A stretch of 12,189 nucleotides of DNA from T3SED10-47 sp046483725 (GTDB lineage: Bacteria; Bipolaricaulota; Bipolaricaulia; Bipolaricaulales; Bipolaricaulaceae): the NCBI GenBank assembly GCA_046483725.1, contig JAWOCQ010000043.1:1-12189 (forward strand). The letters are read 5' to 3'. Made by a program: the position numbers and the translations under genes. Under the pieces are notes generated by a model. It saw only the letters and a list, made by a program, of their open reading frames with translations. It made no database searches and was not told the origin of the DNA. Below are positions 1-7,123 of the stretch, piece by piece (position 1 is the first letter of the stretch; each line of letters starts with the position of its first letter).

Positions 1-1
1 G

Positions 2-796
2 GATGAGCTCTCCCCGGACGAGGCAGAGCGGCTCAAGCTTGTGGCCCGCCAGGGGGAAGCTGCCCAGAAGCGGCTGACTGTAGCCAACCTACGGCTGGTC
101 GTGTCCATCGCCAAGCGGTACATGCACCGGGGAGTCTCTTTCCTGGACCTAATTCAGGAAGGGAACATGGGACTCATGCGGGCGGTGGAGAAGTTCGATT
201 GGCGCAAAGGCTACAAGTTCTCCACCTATGCCACCTGGTGGATCAGGCAGTCCATCACCCGCTCTATCGCCGACCAATCACGCACCATCCGAGTTCCCAT
301 GCACGCTGTGGAGGCGCTACAGAAGTTGCACCGCCTGCGTCAGGAGTACATCCAGCAACACGGGGTGTCCCCCACCTATGAAGAGTTGGCCAAGCTCCTG
401 GGTACAAGTGTGCACAGGGTGAAGAAGATCGACCAGACCACCCCACACACGGCTTCCCTGGAGCGGCCTCTGTCGGACGACAACGGGGCTCCCCTGGGGG
501 AGTTCCTCGCGGATACGTCGGCCCCCTCGCCGCCCCGGGAGGCACTACGGGCAAAGGTGAAAGCGGAACTCGCCCGGGCGCTGCAGGAGCTGGACACCAA
601 GGAACGGGAGGTCCTCGAGCTCCGCTCCGGCCTACAAGACGGCCATGCTCGTACTCTGAAGCAGGTAGCCGCCATGTTCGATGTCTCCCGGGAGCGCGTA
701 CGCCAGATAGAGAACTTGGCTTTGGACAAGCTGAGACACCCTTCGCACCAGCAGGCCTTACGCAAGCTCCAGGACCTCCTGTCCGCGGAAGATTGA
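2..796 (+). CDS. rpoD: RNA polymerase sigma-70 factor, RpoD/SigA type (5' truncated)
   Basis: Primary-type sigma factor that directs RNA polymerase to promoters. The reading frame is open from base 2, so the gene begins outside the window; the GTG at 41 lies inside conserved region 2 and is not the true start. The 264 visible residues include region 2 (NLRLVVSIAKRY, DLIQEGNMGLMRAVEKFD, then the 2.3/2.4 segment YKFSTYATWWIRQ with QSRTIRVP), region 3 (LQKLHRLRQEY, SPTYEELAKLLG) and region 4 with the -35-reading helix-turn-helix (TLKQVAAMFDVSRERVRQIE, ending LDKLRHP). Region 1 is not visible, so a group-2 paralogue rather than the essential housekeeping factor cannot be excluded. A GC-rich hairpin follows, and the next gene is convergent. 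Confidence 0.93.
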   Translation, partial: DELSPDEAERLKLVARQGEAAQKRLTVANLRLVVSIAKRYMHRGVSFLDLIQEGNMGLMRAVEKFDWRKGYKFSTYATWWIRQSITRSIADQSRTIRVPMHAVEALQKLHRLRQEYIQQHGVSPTYEELAKLLGTSVHRVKKIDQTTPHTASLERPLSDDNGAPLGEFLADTSAPSPPREALRAKVKAELARALQELDTKEREVLELRSGLQDGHARTLKQVAAMFDVSRERVRQIENLALDKLRHPSHQQALRKLQDLLSAED

Positions 797-824
797 GCCT
801 CCTCCTTAGGTACGTCCTCCTCAG

Positions 825-850
825 GGCCGGGGTTGGTGTTGTCCCCGGCC
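825..850 (+). terminator. GC-rich hairpin after the sigma gene
   Basis: Eight-base perfect inverted repeat GGCCGGGG (825-832) / CCCCGGCC (843-850) with a 10-base loop, 28 bases after the sigma-factor stop and 45 bases before the convergent stop at 895. No T-run follows on either strand, so it is not a textbook intrinsic terminator. Its position between two convergent 3' ends suggests a bidirectional termination or mRNA 3'-end stability element. Confidence 0.5.
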
Positions 851-894
851 GCGTCCTGATTGCCTAGTCTTCCAACACGTCAAGCAGTTTTAGC

Positions 895-3369
895 TCACTG
901 GCGGCGGTCCAGTTCGCCCCCTTCTTCGGTCATGAGGAAGGCCAGCCGACATGGGGGGACTGCGCCCAGTTCGTTGCCATCCGGCTCATCGGTCCCAGGG
1001 ATGGTGTTACGCGCTCCGGTTACGTAGCCACTGAACCCCACGCCTACGTCGTAGGAGGGCCGCGTGTACAAAGTGACGCCGTAGCCGCCGTTTGCCAGGA
1101 TCTTGTTCCCCTCGATAGTAGCGTGGGCGAAGAACGAAACCACTATCCCATGCCGCTCGTTCTCAGCGACGGTGGTCCCTTCGATGGTGGCCTGGGGACG
1201 CAACCAAAGCATGATCCCGGTTTTGTTATCGGAAACCTCGCAGCGGCTGATGGTCGCTTGCGCTTGGCCCTCGACCATGATTCCGTAGCCTTCGTATCCG
1301 CGGGCCCCGGCCACTTGCAGCTCCTCAAGGACGACGCGGGGGGCGTCCTCGCCTGCGCGCGAACCGATCCGCACTACGGGCATGTCCTCCTTTTCCGCCC
1401 GGATGAGGGTCTGTTCGGCTCCCCTGCCCCGCAGGGTGACACTCTTGTCGACGCGGAGGTTCTCCACCCACTCGCCTTGTGCAAGGCAAATCACGTCGCC
1501 TGCGGAGGCTTGATCGATAGCCTGTTGAATGGACTCGCCCGGCTGCACGACGTCGCCCATTTCAAACTCGACGTGGATGGTGCGGTCATCGCGCACGTCC
1601 TCGAACGTGTACTCTTCCACCGCGCCCACGGACTCCCCGTCCACTTGGACGTCGGCGATCTGATAGCAGCCATCGGGGCAGATGGTGAACATCTGGTCCC
1701 CTCGGAGCTCTACTCCAATCTTGCCCGCCGGCTCGATCGTGCCTCCCTCGGTGGCTGTGGCGGTGATGGTACAGGTGAAGGGCTTGAACTCAGCGACGAT
1801 CGCGTAGTCTCCGAGCATGGTGATAGCTGTATCTGCCGACTTGGGATCGTCGATGGTGTCGATGTCGCCGGTCCACTCGACGAAGCGGTAGCCGCAGTCA
1901 GCCTCGGCGCGCAGCTCCACCTCCGTGCCGTGGTCGTAGGTGAATACCCCTTCCCAAGGCTCGTACACCGCTCCGCCTTGGGTGCTGGAGATGAAAAGCT
2001 TGTGCACCTTCTGCTCGAACTCGGCCTCGATCGTGTAGTCGTCGAGCATGGTGATAGCAGTATCTGCCCCCTTGGGGTCGTCGATGGTGTCGACATCGCC
2101 GGTCCACCCCACGAAGCGGTAGCCGTGGTCAGCCTCGGCGCGCAGCTCCACCTCCGTGCCGTGGCCGTAGGCGTGAACGCCCTGTTCGGGATCGGTCACC
2201 TTGCCGCCCACGGTGCTGGAAACATTCAGCTCGCGCTCTATCCGTGCGAACTCGGCGTGGATGGTGTGATCCTCGGTTACGTCCTCGAACGTGTACTCGT
2301 CCACCGCGCCCACGGACTCCTCATCCACCAGCACATCTTCTATCTCCCAGCCCCTATCGGGGGTGAGGGAAAAGGTCTGATTCTCTCCGTGCTCTACGTT
2401 CACCTCACACTCAGGGTCGATCGTTCCACCCTCGGTGCTCGTGGCCGTGATGGTGTAGGTCAGGGGCGCAAACTCGGCGACGATCGAGCAGTCAGCGAGC
2501 ACGTTGATAGCGGTATCTGCCACTTTGGGGTTGTCGATGGTGGCGATGTCGCCGCCCCACCCAACGAATCGATAGCTGCTCTCAGCCTCAGCCAGCAGTT
2601 GGACCTCGGTGCCGTGTTTGTAGGCGAACAGTCCCTCACCGGGCTCGCTTACCTCACCGCCCGCGGTGCTGGTGACCTCCAGGCCACGGCGGACCAACTC
2701 TCCGCCTTCTTCGGTGTGGAGGAACTCGAGGTCATCCGGGCACACAGTGCCCTTCTCGTTCCCCTCGGGCATTCCGGGGCGGCGGATCTTGTTGCAGTAG
2801 CCAGCCACTCGGCCGATGAACACCTCGTCCGTGTCAACGCACGGCTGCTCGTACAGGGCCACCCCATAGCCCCTGTTGTCCACGATCCGGTTACGTTCGA
2901 TCGTGGCCTCGGCCGATCCCCACAGGTAGATGCCGGTCTTGTTTCCGGAAATAGTACAGGAGGTGATAGTAGCCCGGACGGAGTCGCCGACCAGGATTCC
3001 ATAGCCTTGCTCGCAATTGCCCCCGGTAACTGAGAGGTCCTCCAGCACAACCTGCACATCCTCCGTCCCCTCCGGAGAGCTGATCTCTATCACAGGGGGG
3101 CCCTCTTTTCGAGCATGGACCAGGCTGTGCTCCGCTCCCTGCCCCCGCAGGGTAAGGCTTTTCTCGATGACGATGTTCTCTTCCCATGTCCCTTCCGCAA
3201 GGCAGATCACATCGCCTTGGCGGGCGTTATCGATAATCTCCTGGATGGACTGATCCGGTTGCACGGTTATGGTGCACTCCGGCTGGTCCTCCGCCAGACC
3301 GCTGGGCCCTACCATCCAGACGGCCAAAACCGCAGCACACACTGCTAAACGCTTCCACTCTGTGCCCAT
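895..3369 (-). CDS. Secreted beta-helix protein with InlB-like repeats
   Basis: Predicted exported surface protein of 824 residues; substrate and function unknown. An N-terminal signal peptide is visible (basic KR at 6-7, hydrophobic 8-25, likely cleavage after SGLA near 26). The mature protein is modular: a right-handed parallel beta-helix/NosD-like domain (about 38-228), five InlB-type or bacterial-repeat domains (about 229-603), and a second beta-helix copy (about 607-824). The repeats are of two kinds in the order A-B-A-A-B. A units carry HGTEV, YRFVGW.GD and D.PK.ADTAI; B units carry EGGTI.P, VGAV.EYTFEDV and TIH.EF. The two helix modules start alike (SIQ..ID, GDVICLA.G.W.EN) and end alike (TEEGGEL.RR), showing a whole-module duplication. 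ATG start at 3369, preceded by AAGGGGG about 12 bases upstream. Adhesin, cell-wall or carbohydrate-binding roles are possible but unproven. Confidence 0.85.
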   Translation of the reverse strand: MGTEWKRLAVCAAVLAVWMVGPSGLAEDQPECTITVQPDQSIQEIIDNARQGDVICLAEGTWEENIVIEKSLTLRGQGAEHSLVHARKEGPPVIEISSPEGTEDVQVVLEDLSVTGGNCEQGYGILVGDSVRATITSCTISGNKTGIYLWGSAEATIERNRIVDNRGYGVALYEQPCVDTDEVFIGRVAGYCNKIRRPGMPEGNEKGTVCPDDLEFLHTEEGGELVRRGLEVTSTAGGEVSEPGEGLFAYKHGTEVQLLAEAESSYRFVGWGGDIATIDNPKVADTAINVLADCSIVAEFAPLTYTITATSTEGGTIDPECEVNVEHGENQTFSLTPDRGWEIEDVLVDEESVGAVDEYTFEDVTEDHTIHAEFARIERELNVSSTVGGKVTDPEQGVHAYGHGTEVELRAEADHGYRFVGWTGDVDTIDDPKGADTAITMLDDYTIEAEFEQKVHKLFISSTQGGAVYEPWEGVFTYDHGTEVELRAEADCGYRFVEWTGDIDTIDDPKSADTAITMLGDYAIVAEFKPFTCTITATATEGGTIEPAGKIGVELRGDQMFTICPDGCYQIADVQVDGESVGAVEEYTFEDVRDDRTIHVEFEMGDVVQPGESIQQAIDQASAGDVICLAQGEWVENLRVDKSVTLRGRGAEQTLIRAEKEDMPVVRIGSRAGEDAPRVVLEELQVAGARGYEGYGIMVEGQAQATISRCEVSDNKTGIMLWLRPQATIEGTTVAENERHGIVVSFFAHATIEGNKILANGGYGVTLYTRPSYDVGVGFSGYVTGARNTIPGTDEPDGNELGAVPPCRLAFLMTEEGGELDRRQ
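1801..2171 (-). repeat. Internal 231-bp tandem DNA repeat (two A-type units)
   Basis: Within the beta-helix gene, 1801-1940 closely matches 2032-2171 at an offset of 231 bases (77 codons). Over 1840-1940 versus 2071-2171 I count 8 differences in 101 bases by eye. The other A unit and the two B units are more diverged in DNA, so this pair looks like the most recent duplication in the repeat array. Confidence 0.85.
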
Positions 3370-3408
3370 GGCACTATTGCACCCCCTTGGGGTTTACCAA
3401 TCTCCCAT

Positions 3409-3417
3409 AGCATAGCA
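3409..3417 (-). promoter_or_regulatory. Possible extended -10 promoter of the beta-helix gene
   Basis: On the minus strand TGCTATGCT reads as an extended -10 element (TGn followed by TATGCT, 4 of 6 matches to TATAAT), ending 39 bases before the ATG at 3369. No convincing -35 lies at standard spacing; the nearest TTGACG is 27 bases upstream. Weak prediction. Confidence 0.3.
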
Positions 3418-3440
3418 CCGCATCACGCGGCAGGACGATG

Positions 3441-3475
3441 GCGTCAAGTGGGAAGCGTTACCTGGGACTTGACGC
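3441..3475. repeat. Inverted repeat, possible operator
   Basis: GCGTCAAGT at 3441-3449 and its exact reverse complement ACTTGACGC at 3467-3475, separated by 17 bases (centre to centre 26). Each arm contains TTGAC, the consensus -35 core, pointing outward on opposite strands, but no good -10 lies at matching distance. It could be a regulator-binding dyad in the divergent promoter region. Confidence 0.45.
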
Positions 3476-3734
3476 TCGTGGACGTAATGGAACGCACATT
3501 CAGCCACTCCCCCCGGCGGACCATGGCCGAACAGAGGGCTAACAGGCCCACCTGTGGTAGCCCAAGCATGGAGCAAAGCAAGGATCAGGACGTTGAAACG
3601 CCGAGCCTCTGGAGTTAACGTACTGCCTGACGTAGGGGCTTGGATGTCGGGCTCGGAGAGAGTCATCGCGCTAATTATGCTTATGCCTTCACAGCACCGG
3701 CCGCCCCTACCGTGGAGGACAAGGAACGAAGACG

Positions 3735-4421
3735 ATGAGCCTGCTTGAGCTAAGAGGAATCACCAAGGAATACCAGCTGGGAAAGAGCGCCGTGCACGCC
3801 CTGCGCGGGCTCGACCTGGAGATCGGCAAGGGCGAGATTGTCGCGCTGATGGGGCCGTCCGGATCCGGAAAGTCAACCCTGATGCACATTCTGGGGGCAC
3901 TGGACACCCCCACGGCGGGCCGCGCCGCCATCGAAGGCCACGATCTCCACGAGCTCGGAGAAAGGCAGCTGGCCGAGCTGCGGGGCCGGAAGGTGGGGTT
4001 CGTCTTTCAGACGTTCCACTTGGTCCCCACGCTCTCCGCCCAGCGCAACGTGGAGCTGCCGATGGTGTTCCTCAAGATCGGGAGGCGCGAGCGTGCTCGC
4101 CGTGCCCGAGAGCTTTTGGCAAGGGTCGGGCTGGAAGACCGAGCCAAACACAAGCCCAACGAGCTCTCCGGCGGAGAGCGCCAGCGGGTGGCAATCGCCC
4201 GCGCCTTGGTCAACGGTCCCGACGTAATCCTGGCCGATGAGCCCACCGGGAATCTGGACTCAGAGACCGGCGCTCCGATCCTGGAACTCCTGCGGCGCCT
4301 CAGCGCCGAAGACGGCAAAACGGTGGTCCTGGTGACTCACGACCCGGAGGCCACTGCGATTGCCCACCGGATCATCCGGTTACGGGACGGGCGTGTGGTG
4401 GAGGAGACGCACAATGCTTAG
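3735..4421 (+). CDS. ABC transporter ATP-binding protein, LolD/MacB type
   Basis: Cytoplasmic ATPase of 228 residues that would power the permease encoded next; together they form a type VII (MacB/LolCDE-like) mechanotransmission ABC system. All nucleotide-binding motifs are present: Walker A GPSGSGKST (40-48), Q-loop FQTFHLVP (Q92), signature LSGGERQR (144-151), Walker B VILADEP with catalytic E169, the family-typical TGNLDS (171-176), and the H-loop histidine H202 in THD. The length is typical for LolD/MacB-NBD proteins. The ATG start is preceded by GGAGGACAAGGA, with AAGGA 9 bases upstream. It overlaps the permease gene by 8 bases, which indicates translational coupling. The substrate cannot be read from the sequence; lipoproteins, peptides, antibiotics or lipids are all possible for this family. 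Confidence 0.93.
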   Translation: MSLLELRGITKEYQLGKSAVHALRGLDLEIGKGEIVALMGPSGSGKSTLMHILGALDTPTAGRAAIEGHDLHELGERQLAELRGRKVGFVFQTFHLVPTLSAQRNVELPMVFLKIGRRERARRARELLARVGLEDRAKHKPNELSGGERQRVAIARALVNGPDVILADEPTGNLDSETGAPILELLRRLSAEDGKTVVLVTHDPEATAIAHRIIRLRDGRVVEETHNA

Positions 4422-5673
4422 GGACTTCCTCGCGCTGGCGGGATCGAGCATTGCGCACCGGAGGATGCGCAGCTGGCTGACCGTGATCGGTGTATTTATC
4501 GGGATCACAGCCGTGGTGGCGTTGATCTCCATCGGTCTTGGCCTCGAGCGGACGATCGACGATGAGGTGGCGAAGGTGTTCGGGGTGGACACGTTTATTC
4601 TGATGCCGCAGGGAGCTTTCGCCGGACCAGGATCGGGCGGAGGCAACCGCAGCCAGTTCTCCTTGGACCTGCACTGGCTGCGCAACGTTGATGGTGTGAG
4701 GTCCGCCGCCGCGGTGCGCCAGCAGACGGGTTTCGTGGAGGGACCGGAGAAGGACGGGACAAGAGTGCGGGGCTTCTTCCCGGTGGTGGGACTTTCACCG
4801 GAGCTCATCACGGAATTCGAGTCCTTCCTGGGGACGCTGGAGGTCGAGCCGGGCGGGCGGCTACTCACCGAGGGCGACGAAGACGTGACAATTCTCGGGC
4901 ACGCTGTGGCCCAGCAGATGGACGTCGAGCTGGGCGACACGATGACGGTGGAAGGCGATGCCGACATGGACCCGCTTGCGCTGACGGTGGTGGGGATCTT
5001 GTCCGCGGAAATGGAGGATGCTCCCGAGCAGCCGGGATTTGCTCGGGAAATGGCCGACAGCGCGGACACGGTTTACGTCCCCTATAATACCATGGGGTTT
5101 CTGTGGGACCGCGCCAACGACGTCCGGCTTACGCTTGTCAAGACGGAGTCGGGATGGGATGTGGATGAGGTCGCCGATCGGGCCGAAGCGCACCTGCGGG
5201 CCGAGGGCACCGAGGTTTCGGCGGTGACCTACACCGACATCAGCGACGCCATCGGCACGGTTACGTCCACGGTTAGCGCGTTCCTGGCCGGGATAGCGGG
5301 GATATCGCTCCTGGTTGGCGGGGTCGGCGTGATGAACACGATGTTCACCTCTGTACTCGAGCGGACGAGAGACATTGGGATCATGAAGGCCGTGGGCGCC
5401 AGCAACGGGAACATCATGCTTCTGTTCATCATTGAGTCCGGGTTGATCGGGCTAGTCGGCGGCATCGTGGGCACCGTCCTCGGGCTCGGGGTCAGCGCCT
5501 TGACCTCGGCGGCGATCGGCAGAGTGTTCGATATACATGTGGCCGTTGTAGCAAGCCCCATGCTGATTTTCATCACGCTGCTTGGTTCCTTCTCTATCGG
5601 CGCCTTTGCCGGGCTGTGGCCGGCCCGACGGGCAGCCAAGCTGCCGGTGGTGGACGCCCTGCGCTATGAGTAA
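4414..5673 (+). CDS. ABC transporter permease, MacB/FtsX family
   Basis: Inner-membrane partner of the preceding ATPase, 419 residues. The topology is that of MacB: a short cytoplasmic N-terminus (residues 1-20, ending HRRMRSW), TM1 at about 21-43, a large extracytoplasmic MacB-PCD domain (about 45-285), then the FtsX domain with three more helices (about 288-310, 335-362, 380-402). Typical FtsX motifs are GGVGVMNTM, ERTRDIGIMKAVGA and, at the C-terminus, GLWPARRAA with P.VDALRYE. I chose ATG 4414 because it has GGAGGAG 7 bases upstream and leaves the N-terminus short, as in MacB; the frame is open upstream to 4360 but that adds 18 unrelated residues. A glycine-rich stretch (GPGSGGG, 71-77) lies early in the periplasmic domain. 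A palindrome begins one base after the TAA stop. Confidence 0.92.
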   Translation: MLRDFLALAGSSIAHRRMRSWLTVIGVFIGITAVVALISIGLGLERTIDDEVAKVFGVDTFILMPQGAFAGPGSGGGNRSQFSLDLHWLRNVDGVRSAAAVRQQTGFVEGPEKDGTRVRGFFPVVGLSPELITEFESFLGTLEVEPGGRLLTEGDEDVTILGHAVAQQMDVELGDTMTVEGDADMDPLALTVVGILSAEMEDAPEQPGFAREMADSADTVYVPYNTMGFLWDRANDVRLTLVKTESGWDVDEVADRAEAHLRAEGTEVSAVTYTDISDAIGTVTSTVSAFLAGIAGISLLVGGVGVMNTMFTSVLERTRDIGIMKAVGASNGNIMLLFIIESGLIGLVGGIVGTVLGLGVSALTSAAIGRVFDIHVAVVASPMLIFITLLGSFSIGAFAGLWPARRAAKLPVVDALRYE

Positions 5674-6802
5674 TGGGGACAGTCCCCCCGGTGCTATGTC
5701 GATGGTCGACAGGCTGCGAGGGTTCCTCACCGGCCCCGCCGAAGGGAGCCTAGAGGACTTCACCCTGCGGGATATCCCTCTGTACGTCCGCAAACTCCTC
5801 CTGGGCCCGATCAGCCCGAAAATTCCAAGCCAGTTCAGCCGGCTGCCCCTCCCCGACCGCGATCCGCACGACGCCGCTCTCACAATGACCTTGTTTGGCG
5901 ACATCATGTTCTGGCGGCGTATGCCCAGGACCGGCGAGGGGCTGTACGCTCGGCTTCCTTCAAATATCAGCCGGTCGGATCTTACGCTGGCCAACCTGGA
6001 GTTCCCCGTGCTCCCCGACGCCCGGCCCCGCGGGTTTCCCCGGTTCAACGGTACGCGGGAGTATTTTCGGCGGGTTGCGCTTCCCCTGCGTCCGCATGCG
6101 CTTTCCCTGGCCAACAACCACTGCCTCGACCAGGGCGCCAAAGGGCTGGAAAGCACGGCAGAGCTCGTGGAATCAGAGGGGATCGCCGCCCTCGGCGTCG
6201 GCCGCGGGGAGCGACAGTACCGCCTCTTTGAGATTGCCGGAACCACGGTCGCCCTGGCCGCCTACACCTACAGCACGAACGGCCGGCCGCTCCCCGAAAA
6301 GCCGCCCGTGAACCGACTGCGCTTGAATGCGCCTGGGTCGGATGGCGCAGGGCTGGAGAAGCTCCTGGCCACGGTAGGGGAGATGCGGCGCGCAGCCGAT
6401 CTTGTCATCCTCAGCCTACACTGGGGGTTCGAGTTCGAACTCGCCCCGCGCGACCCGCAGGTGCGTCTCGCCCATCGACTGATGGAGGCCGGCGTGGACG
6501 TGATCGCCGGGCACCACCCGCACGTCCTCCAGCCAGTGGAGAGCTTCCAGGCCGGAGACGGCCGCAGCTGCCTGTGTTTCTACTCCCTGGGGAACTGGAC
6601 AAGCGGGATGCTCCCTCGGTGTACCAGAGTCGTGGCAGCGGTGCAGGTCGGCGTATCCCCCAACGAGGGTTGCACGGCGTTGCGCTCCTATCCACTGTAT
6701 TTCGACCGCCGAGGGCCGTCGTTCCGCCCCCTGACGGCGCGGGCGGAGGACCGTCTGCGGCAGTGGGTACCCCGCTCCCTCCAGTCCGCGGCCACCGGCT
6801 AG
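5666..6802 (+). CDS. CapA-like metallophosphatase (poly-gamma-glutamate family)
   Basis: Member of the PGA_cap/CapA metallophosphatase-like family, 378 residues from this start. Family motifs occur in order: LFGDIMF (D79), ANLEFPV (N110, E112), LANNHCLDQG (N150, N151, H152, D155), LHWGFEFE (H252, E256), AGHHPHVLQP (H283-H286) and YSLGNW (N310). These are the expected metal-binding positions. CapA is required for poly-gamma-glutamate capsule in Bacillus, but most homologues are uncharacterised, and no capBC neighbours are visible. No signal peptide or membrane segment is seen, unlike classical CapA, which is membrane anchored. ATG 5666 overlaps the permease stop by 8 bases; ATG 5696 or 5702, beyond the palindrome at 5675-5687, are equally possible and would remove the odd leader MSNGDSPPGA. 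Co-transcription with the transporter suggests a shared envelope role. Confidence 0.85.
   Translation: MSNGDSPPGAMSMVDRLRGFLTGPAEGSLEDFTLRDIPLYVRKLLLGPISPKIPSQFSRLPLPDRDPHDAALTMTLFGDIMFWRRMPRTGEGLYARLPSNISRSDLTLANLEFPVLPDARPRGFPRFNGTREYFRRVALPLRPHALSLANNHCLDQGAKGLESTAELVESEGIAALGVGRGERQYRLFEIAGTTVALAAYTYSTNGRPLPEKPPVNRLRLNAPGSDGAGLEKLLATVGEMRRAADLVILSLHWGFEFELAPRDPQVRLAHRLMEAGVDVIAGHHPHVLQPVESFQAGDGRSCLCFYSLGNWTSGMLPRCTRVVAAVQVGVSPNEGCTALRSYPLYFDRRGPSFRPLTARAEDRLRQWVPRSLQSAATG
5675..5687. repeat. Short palindrome GGGGACAGTCCCC, copy 1
   Basis: Perfect 6-bp arms GGGGAC/GTCCCC around a single A, starting one base after the permease TAA stop and overlapping the possible start region of the CapA-like gene. 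The same core recurs at 10076-10088. The form resembles REP-type intergenic palindromes (inference). Confidence 0.7.
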
Positions 6803-6837
6803 GCAAGATCGCCGAGGAACGGTATGGCGCCCGCCTG

Positions 6838-6864
6838 CACAGCCTCCCGGGAGCGTGCTAAGCT
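6838..6864 (+). promoter_or_regulatory. Candidate promoter with palindromic operator, small-protein/NTase cassette
   Basis: TGCACA (6836-6841, 4 of 6 to TTGACA), about 17 bases, then TAAGCT (6859-6864, 3-4 of 6 to TATAAT). The -10 hexamer ends 7 bases before the ATG at 6872. The spacer contains the perfect 10-bp palindrome CTCCCGGGAG (6844-6853), well placed for a repressor to block RNA polymerase. Both hexamers are weak matches, so the promoter is tentative; the palindrome is certain. Confidence 0.35.
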
Positions 6865-6871
6865 ATGGGGG

Positions 6872-7123
6872 ATGAAACGACCATTGGACGAACAGGCGGT
6901 GCGGCGATGGATCTCCGATCAGCGCGCTGCGCAGGAACGTATCCTGAGCGAGCGTGTGCGGTTCCTGCTCGAGCTTTCGCCGGAGAAGGCCCTCAGGTTG
7001 TACCTGTCGCTTTGGGCATCGACCACTCCTGCTAGTCGGATCAAACACGACCGCCCGTCCCCGCTGCTCCTGTCGATGCGTCGAGCGATGACCAGGGCAG
7101 AAAGCCGGCACGTCTCGCCATGA
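6872..7123 (+). CDS. Small helical protein paired with nucleotidyltransferase (putative antitoxin-like)
   Basis: Hypothetical protein of 83 residues. I do not recognise a named domain. It is highly charged and probably helical: DEQAVRRWISDQRAAQER, then RVRFLLELSPEKALRLYLSL (29-48), followed by a basic, serine- and proline-containing tail. Its stop overlaps the next start as ATGA (7120-7123), so translation of the two is coupled. A small protein coupled to a GG..DxD nucleotidyltransferase is the usual layout of AbiEi/AbiEii- and HEPN/MNT-like modules, but there is no visible HEPN motif (R-x4-6-H) or AbiEi winged helix, so a role as antitoxin or partner is inferred from position alone. I chose ATG 6872 over the upstream frame-open ATG 6824 because the earlier 16 residues look like noise. 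GGGGG abuts the ATG too closely to be a ribosome site. Confidence 0.65.
   Translation: MKRPLDEQAVRRWISDQRAAQERILSERVRFLLELSPEKALRLYLSLWASTTPASRIKHDRPSPLLLSMRRAMTRAESRHVSP

Larger units (their letters stand above)
3370..3734. other. 365-base divergent intergenic region
   Basis: Lies between the divergent beta-helix gene and the ABC ATPase gene, so it should hold both promoters. Visible in it are a 9-bp inverted repeat at 3441-3475 and TATGCT hexamers near each gene (3409-3414 on the minus strand, 3676-3681 on the plus strand). Reading frames of up to 90 codons exist but show no recognisable protein or start signal. No tRNA- or riboswitch-like structure was recognised. Confidence 0.55.

Noticed and set aside
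1123..3033. 636-codon open frame on the + strand
   Set aside because: Lies entirely antisense to the beta-helix gene. Its length comes from GC-rich codon bias and the repeated DNA, which copies any stop-free stretch. Its protein has no recognisable fold, and the minus-strand protein has clear domains and a signal peptide.
3394..3666. 90-codon open frame on the minus strand in the intergenic region
   Set aside because: Composition is unlike a protein (rich in Pro, Gly, Thr, scattered Cys and Trp), no start signal was seen, and it covers the predicted promoter elements and inverted repeat.
5229..6246. Minus-strand open frames opposite the permease and CapA-like genes
   Set aside because: They lie antisense to two genes with clear family motifs and show no domain of their own.
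6824..6871. Upstream ATG for the small cassette protein
   Set aside because: The added 16 residues are noise-like and would place the start before the promoter-like elements and palindrome. ATG 6872 gives a regular charged helix from residue 5.
6803..6871. CTCCCGGGAG as a terminator for the CapA-like gene
   Set aside because: The stem has no loop and no T-run; it fits an operator better than an RNA hairpin.
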